Source: an uncultured Geobacter sp. (lineage in GTDB: Bacteria; Desulfobacterota; Desulfuromonadia; Geobacterales; Geobacteraceae). From it: 64,000 bases of DNA. The DNA lies in contig CAIYDQ010000323.1 in NCBI GenBank assembly GCA_903925075.1, positions 25,263-89,262 on the forward strand, given 5' to 3'. Below, one piece after another: positions 30,820-39,864 of this stretch. A program made the translations under genes and the position numbers. The notes below the pieces were generated by a model. It made no database searches and was not told where the DNA came from. It was given only the letters and a program-made list of their open reading frames with translations. Positions within the stretch are counted from its first letter, which is position 1. The number at the start of each line of letters is the position of its first letter.

Positions 30820-33294
30820 ATGGACCTGCACAACGAGGCGGCAAACGGCGCCCAAAAAGTAAACCTGATCCGCTACGGCGCGATATTGGCCGGTATCTGG
30901 TCCCTGCTGATAGCGTGTTCATTGCTGTGGGACAACCATCAGCGTCAACAGGAAGCCTTGTTGCTCGGCAAGATGCAGGGACAGGCTTTTTTCGAGAAGG
31001 ACCTGCTCTACCGCCGCTGGGTCACGCGCCACGGCGGGGTCTACGTACCGGCTACGGCAAGCACTCCGCCCAATCCCTACCTGTCCCACATCCCCGAACG
31101 GGATATCGTCACCCCTTCCGGCAGGCAACTGACGCTGCTGAACCCCGCCTATATGACGCGCCAGGTTTTCGAGATGCAGCAGGAATACAACGGGACGGGC
31201 CGCGGCCACATAACGAGCCTCAAACCGATCAGGCCTGAAAACGCCCCGGACGCCTGGGAAAAGGAGGTCTTGCTGTCTTTCGAGCGCGGCACCTCGGAGG
31301 TCGGGGAACTGGAGCAGATCGAGGGAAAAACCTTTTATCGCTACATGAGGCGCCTCAAGGTGGACAAACTATGCCTCAAATGCCATCAGTCCCAAGGGTA
31401 TCGCGAGGGGGACGTACGCGGCGGCTTGAGCGTGTCGGTCAGCATGGAGCCGATCTACGCCCTGGTGGCCCGGGAGATGCGCGGCGTCTACGTCAGCCAT
31501 GCGGCCCTCTGGCTGATGGGGCTCGGCATGATCGGCTTCGGCACGCGCAGGCTCGATCGCGCCACGGCCGGACTGCACGATAAGACGGTCGAGCTGGAAA
31601 GCGAAATAGAGGAGCGCAAAACGGCGCAGGCACAACTGCAGGACCAGGCGCTGCTGCTTGAGGAGGAAATTGGCGAACGGCAGGCGGCTCAGGAGGCTCT
31701 TCAGGAGCAAGCGATCATCCTGGAAGAAGAGATCGAGGAGCACAAACGAACGGAACAACAACGCCAACACCTTTCCGCCGTCATGGAAAAAAGTTTGAAC
31801 GAGGTTTACATCTCCAACTCCGAGACCCTCAAGTTCCAGCACGTCAACCAAGGGGCGCTCAGCAACCTCGGGTACGCCCTCGACGAAATCGTCGGTCTGA
31901 CGCCCGTCGACATCAAACAAGGCTTCACCGAAGCCTCATACCGCAACCTGACGCTCCCCCTGCTTGACGGCACCCAGGACTCACTCGTTTTCCAGGCCGT
32001 GCACCGGCGATCGGACGGCTCGACCTACCCGGTCGAGGTCCACCTGCAACTGATCGATTCCGGCAGCCATAAGGTGTTTTTGGAGATCGTCTTCGACATC
32101 ACCGAAAGAAACCGCGCGCAGGAAGAAAAAGCCAAGCTGGAAGCCCAATTGCAACAGGCCCAGAAGATGGAATCGGTGGGCCGCCTGGCCGGCGGCGTGG
32201 CGCACGATTTCAACAACATCCTGACGGTCATTCACGGTTACTCGGAATTGGGAATGCTGACCTCCGACCCCGGGCAACCGATCTTCTCGCAGCTCGAAGA
32301 GATCAACAAGGCGGCGCAGCGGGCTTCCGGCCTCACCCGGCAACTGTTGGCCTTCGCTCGCCAGCAGATCATCGAGCCCAAGGCGCTGAACCTGAACGAG
32401 GCGGTGGCGGGCATGCTGCAGATGCTGCAGAGGCTGATCGGCGAGAACGTGCCGCTCGATTGGCAGCCCGGCGCGGAGTTGTGGCAGATCAACATCGATC
32501 CCTCGCAGGTCGATCAGTTGCTGGCCAACCTGTGCATCAACGCCCGGGACGCCATGGCGGACGTGGGCAAGATCACCATACAAACGGAAAACTGCGCCAT
32601 CGTCGCCGACGACGGCTACTTCCATGGAGAGGTCGTTTCCCCCGGGGAGTTCGTGCGGCTGACCGTAAGCGACAACGGCTCCGGCATGAACGAGGAGACG
32701 CTGGCCAACATCTTCGAGCCGTTTTTCACCACCAAAGGAGTCGGCAAAGGGACCGGTCTCGGGCTCTCCACCGTTTTCGGAATCGTCAAACAGAATAACG
32801 GCTTGATCAAGGTCTTCAGCGAACCGGGCGTGGGCACGACCTTCACCTTCCACTTCCCGCGCTACCTGGGCAAGGGCGAGCAGGCTCCGACCGAAGGCTC
32901 GGCGGCGCCCGAGGCTTGCGGCCGCGAGACCCTCCTGCTGGTGGAGGATGACGAGGCCATTTTGAACATGGCGGCCACCTTCCTCGGAAATCAGGGCTAC
33001 ACCGTGTTGCGGGCGAGCACTCCGGCGCAGGCGCTACGTCTGGCCAAAGAGGAGCGCGGGGAAATCAGCATGCTGATAACGGACGTGATCATGCCCGAGA
33101 TGAACGGCAAGGACCTGGCGCTGGCCTTGCGCGCCCTCAATCCTCGACTCAAGTGCCTCTTCATGTCGGGATACACGGCGGACGCCATTGCGCAGCACGG
33201 CGTGCTGGACGAGGGTGTTAATTTTCTGCAGAAGCCTTTCTCCCTGCGGGATCTGACCGCCAAGGTGAATAAGGTGCTTGACAGCAAAATATAG
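30820..33294 (+). CDS. Hybrid histidine kinase with heme-type CxxCH periplasmic (Tll0287-like) sensor
   Basis: An 824-residue protein with AAGGA before the ATG. TM1 spans about 22-40. A periplasmic domain (about 45-220) resembles DUF3365/Tll0287 sensors and has a c-type heme motif CLKCH (near 185). TM2 follows, then a coiled coil in which a 19-21 residue unit (LLEEEIGERQAAQEALQ-like) recurs three times, a PAS domain (about 315-425), HisKA with GGVAHDFNNIL (near 459), HATPase (about 545-680) and a C-terminal receiver with LITDVIMPEMNG. It ends 58 bases before the hydrogenase small subunit on the same strand, which suggests it senses redox state or gas and controls that operon. No DNA-binding output is fused. 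Confidence 0.9.
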   Translation: MDLHNEAANGAQKVNLIRYGAILAGIWSLLIACSLLWDNHQRQQEALLLGKMQGQAFFEKDLLYRRWVTRHGGVYVPATASTPPNPYLSHIPERDIVTPSGRQLTLLNPAYMTRQVFEMQQEYNGTGRGHITSLKPIRPENAPDAWEKEVLLSFERGTSEVGELEQIEGKTFYRYMRRLKVDKLCLKCHQSQGYREGDVRGGLSVSVSMEPIYALVAREMRGVYVSHAALWLMGLGMIGFGTRRLDRATAGLHDKTVELESEIEERKTAQAQLQDQALLLEEEIGERQAAQEALQEQAIILEEEIEEHKRTEQQRQHLSAVMEKSLNEVYISNSETLKFQHVNQGALSNLGYALDEIVGLTPVDIKQGFTEASYRNLTLPLLDGTQDSLVFQAVHRRSDGSTYPVEVHLQLIDSGSHKVFLEIVFDITERNRAQEEKAKLEAQLQQAQKMESVGRLAGGVAHDFNNILTVIHGYSELGMLTSDPGQPIFSQLEEINKAAQRASGLTRQLLAFARQQIIEPKALNLNEAVAGMLQMLQRLIGENVPLDWQPGAELWQINIDPSQVDQLLANLCINARDAMADVGKITIQTENCAIVADDGYFHGEVVSPGEFVRLTVSDNGSGMNEETLANIFEPFFTTKGVGKGTGLGLSTVFGIVKQNNGLIKVFSEPGVGTTFTFHFPRYLGKGEQAPTEGSAAPEACGRETLLLVEDDEAILNMAATFLGNQGYTVLRASTPAQALRLAKEERGEISMLITDVIMPEMNGKDLALALRALNPRLKCLFMSGYTADAIAQHGVLDEGVNFLQKPFSLRDLTAKVNKVLDSKI

Positions 33295-33352
33295 TTACGC
33301 CACCTTGAGCATTTGACAGGAAGTACCTCTCTCCCCCCAAGGAGCTGGACCT

Positions 33353-34357
33353 ATGACCGCTCAAAAACCGAAACTGGCCATGTACTGGGCCGCCTCGTGC
33401 GGCGGCTGCGAAATCGCCCTGGCCAATATCCACGAGGCCATTCTCGAGGTGGACGCCCACTTCGACTTCATGTTCTGCCCATGCCTTTTGGACACCAAGA
33501 AGAAGGACATCGAAGCGCTCCCGGACGGCGCGATCTTTCTCACTCTCTTCAACGGGGCGCTGCGCACCGAGGAAAACCTGGAGATGGCCCGACTGCTGCG
33601 CCGAAAGTCGCAACTGCTGGTGGCTTTCGGCAGTTGCGCCGCCACCGGCGGGATTCCTTCCCTGGCCAACCAGCACGGCATCGAGCACGTGCTGGAGACG
33701 GCCTTTCTCAACGCGCCGGGGCTCGACAACCCCGAGCGGCTGATTCCGGGTGAGAGTTGCACGGTCCCCGACGGCGAATTGAGCCTCCCCCCCTTCCTGC
33801 AGCGCGTCCTCGCCCTGCACGACGCGGTCGCCGCGGATTACTCGATGCCGGGCTGCCCGCCCGAACCCGAACAGATCCTCGCCGTGGTGCGCCACGTGGC
33901 TTCCGGCGCGCCGCTCCCGCCGACCGGCTCCCTCCTGGGGTGCAGCGCACGCGCGGTTTGCGACGAGTGCCCCCGGGAAAAGCGCAACCGTCTCGCCCCC
34001 CGCCTGCTCCGCCCCTTCGAAGCGGTGCCGGCCGACGACTGGTGCCTGCTCGAACAGGGATTCGCCTGCCTGGGAACCTCCACCAGGGGCGGCTGCCAGG
34101 CGCTTTGCCCGGCGACGGCGATGCCGTGCACGGGGTGCTACGGTCCGCTGGACCGCGACTCCGATCCCGGCGCCACGGCGCTCTCCACCCTCGCCGCGGC
34201 TCTCGATCCGGGGAGCGCGCCGGGCCAGGACGAGGGGAGCCTGCACGCCGGCCTCAGGGCGGCGCTTGCCGGCGTGCCCGACCCGCTGGGCACCTTTTAC
34301 CGCTATACGCTCGCGGAAACGGTGCTAGCCGACCGCGCCACGGAGGTCGAACCATGA
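33353..34357 (+). CDS. mvhG: [NiFe]-hydrogenase small subunit, MvhG-like (group 3c)
   Basis: A 334-residue iron-sulfur protein with AAGGAG eight bases before the ATG. The proximal cluster pattern is visible: SCGGCEIALANIHE near residue 16, AFGSCAATGGIPS, and DYSMPGCPPEPEQIL. A cysteine-rich C-terminal part (CSARAVCDECPREK, CPATAMPCTGCYGPL) would hold the medial and distal clusters. There is no twin-arginine signal, so it acts in the cytoplasm. It transfers electrons from the NiFe site to MvhD/HdrA. The ATGA overlap with the large-subunit gene shows tight coupling. F420-nonreducing hydrogenase nomenclature is borrowed from methanogens and does not prove the partner here. Confidence 0.88.
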   Translation: MTAQKPKLAMYWAASCGGCEIALANIHEAILEVDAHFDFMFCPCLLDTKKKDIEALPDGAIFLTLFNGALRTEENLEMARLLRRKSQLLVAFGSCAATGGIPSLANQHGIEHVLETAFLNAPGLDNPERLIPGESCTVPDGELSLPPFLQRVLALHDAVAADYSMPGCPPEPEQILAVVRHVASGAPLPPTGSLLGCSARAVCDECPREKRNRLAPRLLRPFEAVPADDWCLLEQGFACLGTSTRGGCQALCPATAMPCTGCYGPLDRDSDPGATALSTLAAALDPGSAPGQDEGSLHAGLRAALAGVPDPLGTFYRYTLAETVLADRATEVEP

Positions 34358-35844
34358 GCCAGCGCATCACCATCGACCCGATCACCCGCCTGGAGGGGCA
34401 CGGCAAGATCGAGATCTTTCTGGACGACGCCGGCGAGGTCTCCTCGGCCTATTTCCAGATCCCGGAACTGCGGGGCTTCGAGTCCTTTTGCGTCGGCCGC
34501 CAGGCCGAGGAGATGCCCAACATCACCAACCGCATCTGCGGGGTCTGCCCCGAGGCACACCACATGGCGGCCGTCAAGGCGGTGGAGGCGGCCTACGGCG
34601 TGGAGTGCCTCCCGGCGGCCAGGCGCATCCGCGAACTGATCTACATGGCTTTTTTCGTCACCGACCACACCACCCATTTCTACTGCCTGGGCGGTCCCGA
34701 CTTCATCGTCGGCCCCGACGCCCCTCCCTCTGAGCGAAACATCCTGGGGGTGATCCGCAAGGTGGGGCTCGACGTCGGCAAGCAGGTGATCGGCGCCCGC
34801 AAGAGAAACCACGAACTGATCAAGCAACTGGGAGGAAGGGGCGTGCATCTGTGCGGTGCCGTGCCGGGGGGGTGGGCCGTGCCGGTCACTTCCGGCCAGC
34901 GCGTCGAATTCCGCCAATGGGCGGAGGAAAACGTGCAATTCGCCAGGTTTTCCCTGCAGGCCTTCGAGGATATCGTCCTCAAGAACCCGGCCTATCTCGA
35001 TCTGGTCGTCTCCGACCTTTACCGTCACGAGACCCACAGCATGGGGACGGTGGACGCGAGCCTCGCGCCCGACTTCTACCACGGCAAGATCCGCGTGGTC
35101 GATACGCTGGGCAACGAGATCTCCCGCTACGACTCCCGGGATTACCTGGAGCATGTGGCCGAGCGGGTCGAGCCCTGGAGCTATCTGAAATCCCCCTACC
35201 TGAAAAAGATCGGCTGGCAGGGTTTCGTGGACGGCCAGCAAAGCGGGGTCTACCACGCCACGCCGCTGTCGCGCCTGAACGTGGCCGACCGCATGGCCAC
35301 CCCGCTGGCGCAGCAGGAGTTCGAACGCTTCTACCAGACCTTCGACGCCTGGGGCAAAGGGCCGGGGGGGCGCAACCTCCCGGTGCACAATCGGCTGGCG
35401 ACCCACTGGGCGCGGCTGATCGAGCTGCTCTACGCCTCGGAACGCATGTGCGAGCTGCTCGATCACCCCGAGATCTGCGACCCGCAGGTGCGGCAGGCGG
35501 TGCAGCCCCGGGCGGGGGTGGGGATCGGTTCGGTGGAGGCGCCCCGGGGGACGCTGACCCATCATTACCAGACCGACGAGCGCGGCGTGCTGCTCAAGGT
35601 CAACATGATCGTCGGCACCACCAACAACAACGCGGCCATGTCCATGTCGATCATGAAGGCCGCCAAGGGGCTGATCCACGGGGGGAAGCTCTCGGAGGGG
35701 ATCCTGAACCGGGTGGAAATGGCCTTCCGGCTCTACGACCCGTGCTGTTCCTGCGCGACCCACGCGCTGGGCAAGGCGCCCTTGGAGCTTTTGCTGCGCC
35801 AGGCCTGCGACGGCGCGATCGTCGATCGGGTGGTGCGGGGATGA
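34354..35844 (+). CDS. mvhA: [NiFe]-hydrogenase large subunit, MvhA-like (group 3c)
   Basis: A 496-residue catalytic subunit; the start is the ATG at 34354, four bases overlapping the previous stop. The ORF track entry beginning 33757 is an upstream extension in the same frame. The nickel-binding motifs are complete: RICGVCPEAHH near residue 60 (L1) and DPCCSCATH near 462 (L2), followed by 26 C-terminal residues. PITRLEGHGKIEIF at the N-terminus is typical of the family. It activates H2 in the cytoplasm. A dedicated maturation protease gene follows immediately, again with a four-base overlap. Confidence 0.93.
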   Translation: MSQRITIDPITRLEGHGKIEIFLDDAGEVSSAYFQIPELRGFESFCVGRQAEEMPNITNRICGVCPEAHHMAAVKAVEAAYGVECLPAARRIRELIYMAFFVTDHTTHFYCLGGPDFIVGPDAPPSERNILGVIRKVGLDVGKQVIGARKRNHELIKQLGGRGVHLCGAVPGGWAVPVTSGQRVEFRQWAEENVQFARFSLQAFEDIVLKNPAYLDLVVSDLYRHETHSMGTVDASLAPDFYHGKIRVVDTLGNEISRYDSRDYLEHVAERVEPWSYLKSPYLKKIGWQGFVDGQQSGVYHATPLSRLNVADRMATPLAQQEFERFYQTFDAWGKGPGGRNLPVHNRLATHWARLIELLYASERMCELLDHPEICDPQVRQAVQPRAGVGIGSVEAPRGTLTHHYQTDERGVLLKVNMIVGTTNNNAAMSMSIMKAAKGLIHGGKLSEGILNRVEMAFRLYDPCCSCATHALGKAPLELLLRQACDGAIVDRVVRG

Positions 35845-36323
35845 GCATGGTGGTGATCGGACTGGGATCGCCGTTTCTAAGCGACGACGGGGTCGGCCCG
35901 CGCGTGGTGCGGGAGCTTGCCTTGCGCCCCCTCCCCGGCGTCGACCTGGTCGAGGCGCACGCCGGCGGGCTTTTGCTGCTGGAGGAGCTGACGGGAGCGA
36001 AGCGGGCGGTGATCGTGGACGCGCTCCTGGACGGGCGCCGCGCCGCGGGCGAGATCGTGCTGGCGGGCTTCGCGGGGGGCACCTGCAACGCCGCCTGCAG
36101 CCATGACTGCACCCTCCCCGAAGCGCTCGCCATCGGCCGCGCCATGGGATTGGAGCTCCCCGCCGACCGCGACATCCACCTGGTCGGCATCGTCGCCCGC
36201 GACGTCGGCACCTTCAGCGAGACCCTGAGCGCGGAGGTCGCGGCGGCGCTGCAGCCCGCCTGCGACCTGGTCTGCACGCTACTTTCGGAGTCGCCACCCT
36301 TTATCTGTGCGGAGGCAGTATGA
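35841..36323 (+). CDS. Hydrogenase maturation protease (HycI/HybD family)
   Basis: A 160-residue protein in the same frame as the tail of ORF 34851-36323; the ATG at 35841 overlaps the mvhA stop. The nickel-sensing motif GLGSPFLSDDGVGPRVV at the N-terminus and VDALLDG in the middle are the M52-family signatures. It should process the C-terminus of the large subunit after nickel insertion. Its position between the catalytic subunit and hdrA is consistent with that role. The stop overlaps the ATG of hdrA. Confidence 0.9.
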   Translation: MSMVVIGLGSPFLSDDGVGPRVVRELALRPLPGVDLVEAHAGGLLLLEELTGAKRAVIVDALLDGRRAAGEIVLAGFAGGTCNAACSHDCTLPEALAIGRAMGLELPADRDIHLVGIVARDVGTFSETLSAEVAAALQPACDLVCTLLSESPPFICAEAV

Positions 36324-38260
36324 GCGTATCAGCAAAGACCGCCGTGATCCTTTGTACCTGCAGCGGATTCATCAACGAGCGCATCGACTGGGAAAAGGTG
36401 CAGGCGCTGCTAGCCGGCCACCCCGCCAAGCCCCTCTTCAAGATCGACTCCCTGGCCTGCGGCGTGGACAACCTGGAGCAGTTGGTCCCCTGGCTGAGAA
36501 GCGAAAAGCCGCAACGGGTGGTGGTGGCGGCCTGTTCGCCCCGCGAGCACGAGGGGACCTTTCGCAAGCTTTTGGCCGACGCCGGCATCAACCCCTATTT
36601 CTTGCAGATGGTGAACGTGCGCGAGCAGATTTCCTGGGTGACCGCCGCCCCTCAGGCGGCAACGGCGAAGGCGGCCCGCTTGCTGGCCGGCGCTCTCAGC
36701 CGCGTGCAGCGCCACCAGCCGCTGGAGGCGCGCAGCGTGCCGGTCCGCACCGAGGTCGCCGTCATCGGCGCCGGCCCGGCCGGCATGCAGGCGGCGCTCA
36801 CCCTGGCCAAAGCCGGCCGCAAGGTGACCTTGATCGAGCGCGAGCCCTTCATCGGCGGGCTGCCGGTGCGCTTCGAGGAGCTGTTTCCCAACATGGAGTG
36901 CGGTCCCTGCCTGCTGGAGCCGGTGATGGGCGAGCTGCTGCACGGCCCGGAGAGCGGCCAAGTCCAGCTCTTGACCCTGGCCGAGGTGACCGGGGTGAAG
37001 GGAGGTTTCGGCAACTGGTCGTTGACCGTCCGGCAACGGGCGCGCTACATCGACGCCGAGCTCTGCATCGGCTGCATGATCTGCGCGGAGGTCTGCCCGC
37101 AGCGGCGCCCCAACGGCTGGAACGCCAGCGGCGAAATGGCCGCGGTGGACGTCCCCTTCGCCGGCGCGCTCCCGAACCTGCCGCACATCGACGCCGACGT
37201 TTGCCTCCGGCTTAACGGGAGCGAGGAGTGCGCGGCCTGCCAGGCGGAATGCCCGGTGGAAGGCTCGCTGCGCTTCGACCAGGAGGAGCGCGAGTACGGC
37301 ATCGACGCCGGGGCGATCATCGTGGCCAGCGGCGCCGTCGAGCTGCAGGAAATCCCGGCGCCCTTCGCCGGCCTGGCCGACGTGCACACCGCCTACTCCT
37401 TCGAGCGGCTGCTGGCCATGAACGGCCCCAGCGGCGGCGAGCTTTTGGGCGAGAACGGCTCCGCGCCCAAGTCCCTGGCCATCGTGCAGTGCGCCGGCTC
37501 CCTGGACCCGGACGGGATCTCCTACTGCAGCGGCACCTGCTGCCGCACCGCGCTGAAGTACGCGCACCTGGTCCTGGGCAAGGCCCCGGGGATCGCCGTC
37601 AGCCGGCTTTTCCGCGAGCAGTCGGCGCCGGGCGTGGATGCCGGCCGGCAGTTCCACCACGGCCAGGAGGGTGGCGTCCGTTACCGCTCCTTCGCCGAGC
37701 TGGCCGTCGAGAACGGCCCCGGCGGCAGAACCATCTCGGTAGCCGGCGGGGCGAGCGTCGCCGCCGAGATGATCGTGCTCTGCCGCCCGATCGTGCCGGG
37801 CGACGGCACCGCCGCCCTCGCCCGACTGCTGGAGCTGGACCGCGACCAGGGCGGGTTCATCGCGCAATCGCACCCGCTTTCCGGCTCCTGCGCCTCGCCC
37901 TTGAAAGGGGTCTATCTGGCCGGCGCCTGCCGGGGGCCGGGCGACATCCGCGAAGCCTTCGCCACCGGCACCGCCGCCGCCGGCTTGGCGCTCTCCGAGC
38001 TGGTCGAAGGGCGCGACCTGATCGTCGACCCCCAGGTCGCGTCGGTGGAGCCAAGCCTGTGCGCCGGCTGCAAGAGCTGCCTGCAACTTTGTCCCTACAA
38101 GGCGATCTCGTGGGACGGCGCGGAAAAAAGGGCCGCCGTCGCCGACCTGCTCTGCCGGGGATGCGGCACCTGCGTGGCCGCCTGTCCGGCCGGCGCCATC
38201 ACCGGGCGGGGATTTTCGCGCGACATGTTGCGCGCCGAGCTAGAGGGGGTACTTTCATGA
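36320..38260 (+). CDS. hdrA: Heterodisulfide reductase subunit A-like flavoprotein (HdrA)
   Basis: A 646-residue iron-sulfur flavoprotein of normal HdrA length. The N-terminal domain (ILCTCSGFINERIDW; AACSPREHEGTFRKLL) precedes an FAD-binding motif VAVIGAGPAGMQAALTLA near 146. A ferredoxin-like element CIGCMICAEVCPQ sits near 249, a second cysteine set ECAACQAECP near 300, and two C-terminal [4Fe-4S] motifs CAGCKSCLQLCP and CRGCGTCVAACP at about 579 and 612. In methanogens HdrA carries out flavin-based electron bifurcation with HdrBC and MvhADG. No hdrB or hdrC is in this window, so the low- and high-potential acceptors are unknown. The gene overlaps its neighbours by four bases on both sides. 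Confidence 0.92.
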   Translation: MSVSAKTAVILCTCSGFINERIDWEKVQALLAGHPAKPLFKIDSLACGVDNLEQLVPWLRSEKPQRVVVAACSPREHEGTFRKLLADAGINPYFLQMVNVREQISWVTAAPQAATAKAARLLAGALSRVQRHQPLEARSVPVRTEVAVIGAGPAGMQAALTLAKAGRKVTLIEREPFIGGLPVRFEELFPNMECGPCLLEPVMGELLHGPESGQVQLLTLAEVTGVKGGFGNWSLTVRQRARYIDAELCIGCMICAEVCPQRRPNGWNASGEMAAVDVPFAGALPNLPHIDADVCLRLNGSEECAACQAECPVEGSLRFDQEEREYGIDAGAIIVASGAVELQEIPAPFAGLADVHTAYSFERLLAMNGPSGGELLGENGSAPKSLAIVQCAGSLDPDGISYCSGTCCRTALKYAHLVLGKAPGIAVSRLFREQSAPGVDAGRQFHHGQEGGVRYRSFAELAVENGPGGRTISVAGGASVAAEMIVLCRPIVPGDGTAALARLLELDRDQGGFIAQSHPLSGSCASPLKGVYLAGACRGPGDIREAFATGTAAAGLALSELVEGRDLIVDPQVASVEPSLCAGCKSCLQLCPYKAISWDGAEKRAAVADLLCRGCGTCVAACPAGAITGRGFSRDMLRAELEGVLS

Positions 38261-38706
38261 GCTGCCAGACGACCGCACAGGCCGCGGAGCTGCCCAAGGT
38301 AAACGAGTCGGGCGCCGGGGAGAAGAATCCGAAGGTGGTGGCCTTTCTTTGCAACTGGTGCTCCTACGCCGGCGCAGACAAAGCCGGAGCCAGTCAGCTA
38401 CCGGTGCCGCAGGAGCTCTCCGTCATCCGCGTCATGTGCTCCGGGCGCCTGGAGCCGACCCTGATTCTGGAGGCCATTCAAAAAGGGGCCGACGGCGTCA
38501 TGGTGCTCGCCTGCCATCCCGGCGACTGCCATTACAAAGAGGGCAATCTGCGCGCCTTCTGCCGGGCCGAACTGCTTGAGCGGATGCTCCCTCAACTGGG
38601 GGTCGACCCGCGTCGTTTCAGCTTCGACTACGTCTCGGCCGCCGAGGCGGAAAAGTTCTCGCGGATAACGACCGAATTCGTGGAGCGCGTTCGCTCTTTG
38701 GGGTGA
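38257..38706 (+). CDS. mvhD: MvhD-like hydrogenase iron-sulfur subunit
   Basis: A 149-residue protein starting at the ATG that overlaps the hdrA stop. It shows the MvhD pattern: FLCNWCSYAGADKAG, IRVMCSGRLEPT, GADGVMVLACHPGDCHYKEGN. The cysteines bind a [2Fe-2S] cluster that passes electrons from the hydrogenase to HdrA. It is the last gene of the five-gene hydrogenase operon and converges with the MshEN-REC gene, with only about ten bases between the stops. Confidence 0.93.
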   Translation: MSCQTTAQAAELPKVNESGAGEKNPKVVAFLCNWCSYAGADKAGASQLPVPQELSVIRVMCSGRLEPTLILEAIQKGADGVMVLACHPGDCHYKEGNLRAFCRAELLERMLPQLGVDPRRFSFDYVSAAEAEKFSRITTEFVERVRSLG

Positions 38707-38716
38707 GTCGTGCGGT

Positions 38717-39556
38717 TCAGCGCAGGAAAAGGTGATGGCGCTCCGAAAATTCATAGGCGCGCTTCACCCTGGTGAGGAGGGTCGTTTCCTTGATCGGCTT
38801 GGTGATGAAATCGAAAAAGCCCTTTTCGAAAGCCTGTTCCTCGGCGGCAATGCTGGAGATGCCGGCAATGAGAATGACCGGAATCTGCTTGGTTTCCGGC
38901 ACCGATTGCAGGGCGTACAGCAACCCGAAGCCGTCCAGCTTCGGCATCTCCATATCCGTCAGCACCACGTGCGGCTTCTTGCTGATCACCTCTTTGTAGG
39001 CGTCGAGTCCGTCTACCGCGGTGATCACGTGATACTGCTTCGACAAAGCGTTCTTCATGTACTTCAAGACCGCTTCATTATCCTCGACCACCAGAACCGT
39101 CTTTTCGGTGGGCTCGATCGACTCTTTGCCGAAATAATGTTTGCAGATCGCCTTCTTGATCTCGTGCTTGGTGCTTACGTACAAATAAACGGATAAGCTG
39201 TTGTTGGCCGCGATGTTGTTGGCGATTTTGGTGCAGGTCGGGTCGGCTATCGCCATGGCGAGTTTGTCCCCCTCTATTTTCAGAGGAAACAGCATGTTCT
39301 CCAAAGCGACCTCGGCGGTCATTACATTGAGCACTTCCGTCGAGAAGCTCATTTTGGAGAGATCCAGCAGCATTTTCAGCCCAAACTGCACGGCGAGGGC
39401 CTGAGCCAGTTCTTTTTCGGAGATCAAGCCCATCTCTTCCAGCAGGACCCCGAATCTTTTCCCCCGCGTGTTTGCTATGTCGACGACTCTTTCCACCGTC
39501 TTCTGACAGAGCAATTGGTTTTCGATCAAGATGTCGCCAAGCTTTTTCGCCCGCAT
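38717..39556 (-). CDS. MshEN-REC regulator (predicted c-di-GMP-binding domain fused to receiver), copy 1
   Basis: A 279-residue protein from MRAKKLGDILIEN at 39556; seven upstream codons are unlikely. Residues about 1-150 resemble the MshEN/GspE N-terminal domain: KLGDILIENQLL, then RFGVLLEEMGLISEKEL and LAQALAVQFGL. In the first element the usual Gly is Gln. A receiver follows (about 155-279), with VVEDNEAVLKY, the phospho-acceptor VVLTDMEMPKLDG (near 200), and FITKPIKETTL. The MshEN domain of MshE ATPases binds c-di-GMP, so this could be a two-input adaptor. The copy at 58084 is about three-quarters identical by eye. A TTGACA/TAGTAT promoter lies upstream. Confidence 0.82.
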   Translation of the reverse strand: MRAKKLGDILIENQLLCQKTVERVVDIANTRGKRFGVLLEEMGLISEKELAQALAVQFGLKMLLDLSKMSFSTEVLNVMTAEVALENMLFPLKIEGDKLAMAIADPTCTKIANNIAANNSLSVYLYVSTKHEIKKAICKHYFGKESIEPTEKTVLVVEDNEAVLKYMKNALSKQYHVITAVDGLDAYKEVISKKPHVVLTDMEMPKLDGFGLLYALQSVPETKQIPVILIAGISSIAAEEQAFEKGFFDFITKPIKETTLLTRVKRAYEFSERHHLFLR

Positions 39557-39628
39557 ACTGTTCCCGTTATTCCACAAACTTTAAAATCATAGAGGTTTAA
39601 CAAGCTTAATTACCTTGTGCTGCTTTTA

Positions 39629-39658
39629 ATACTACACTGGCTCCGTTAATTCTGTCAA
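39629..39658 (-). promoter_or_regulatory. Sigma-70 promoter of MshEN-REC copy 1
   Basis: On the minus strand TTGACA (39658-39653) and TAGTAT (39634-39629) are 18 bases apart and point toward the gene. Confidence 0.6.
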
Positions 39659-39788
39659 TCGGGAAGAGATGCCAGGAAGCGGCAGGTCAAACGCGCACTC
39701 CTCGGTCTTGATTTTTTTTGTGACTTTTGTGCCTTTTTGTGGCAATGAACTGCCGTATTCAGGTTTATGCACCCCCCGTGAAAACGGC

Positions 39789-39827
39789 AACGCCCTTTCG
39801 GATCGGATACCGAAAGGGCGTTGTTTT
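39789..39827 (-). terminator. Strong hairpin, probable terminator downstream of OmpA-type gene
   Basis: A 13-bp perfect stem AACGCCCTTTCGG/CCGAAAGGGCGTT surrounds an eight-base loop. T tracts flank it on both strands (TTGTTTTT on plus, GCCGTTTT on minus). It lies just 3' of the minus-strand porin-like gene. Confidence 0.75.
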
Positions 39828-39864
39828 TGGATCTCTTCCGCTCGGGCTTTCGCCGGGCGAGGCG

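Larger units (their letters stand above)
39557..39864. other. Intergenic region between porin-like gene and MshEN-REC copy 1
   Basis: About 300 bases without a gene; it holds the MshEN-REC promoter near 39629-39658 and the strong hairpin near 39789-39827. Confidence 0.6.

Noticed and set aside
38717-39556. Truncated GspE/PilB ATPase
   Set aside because: The N-terminal domain is followed directly by an intact receiver in both paralogues, with no trace of Walker motifs.
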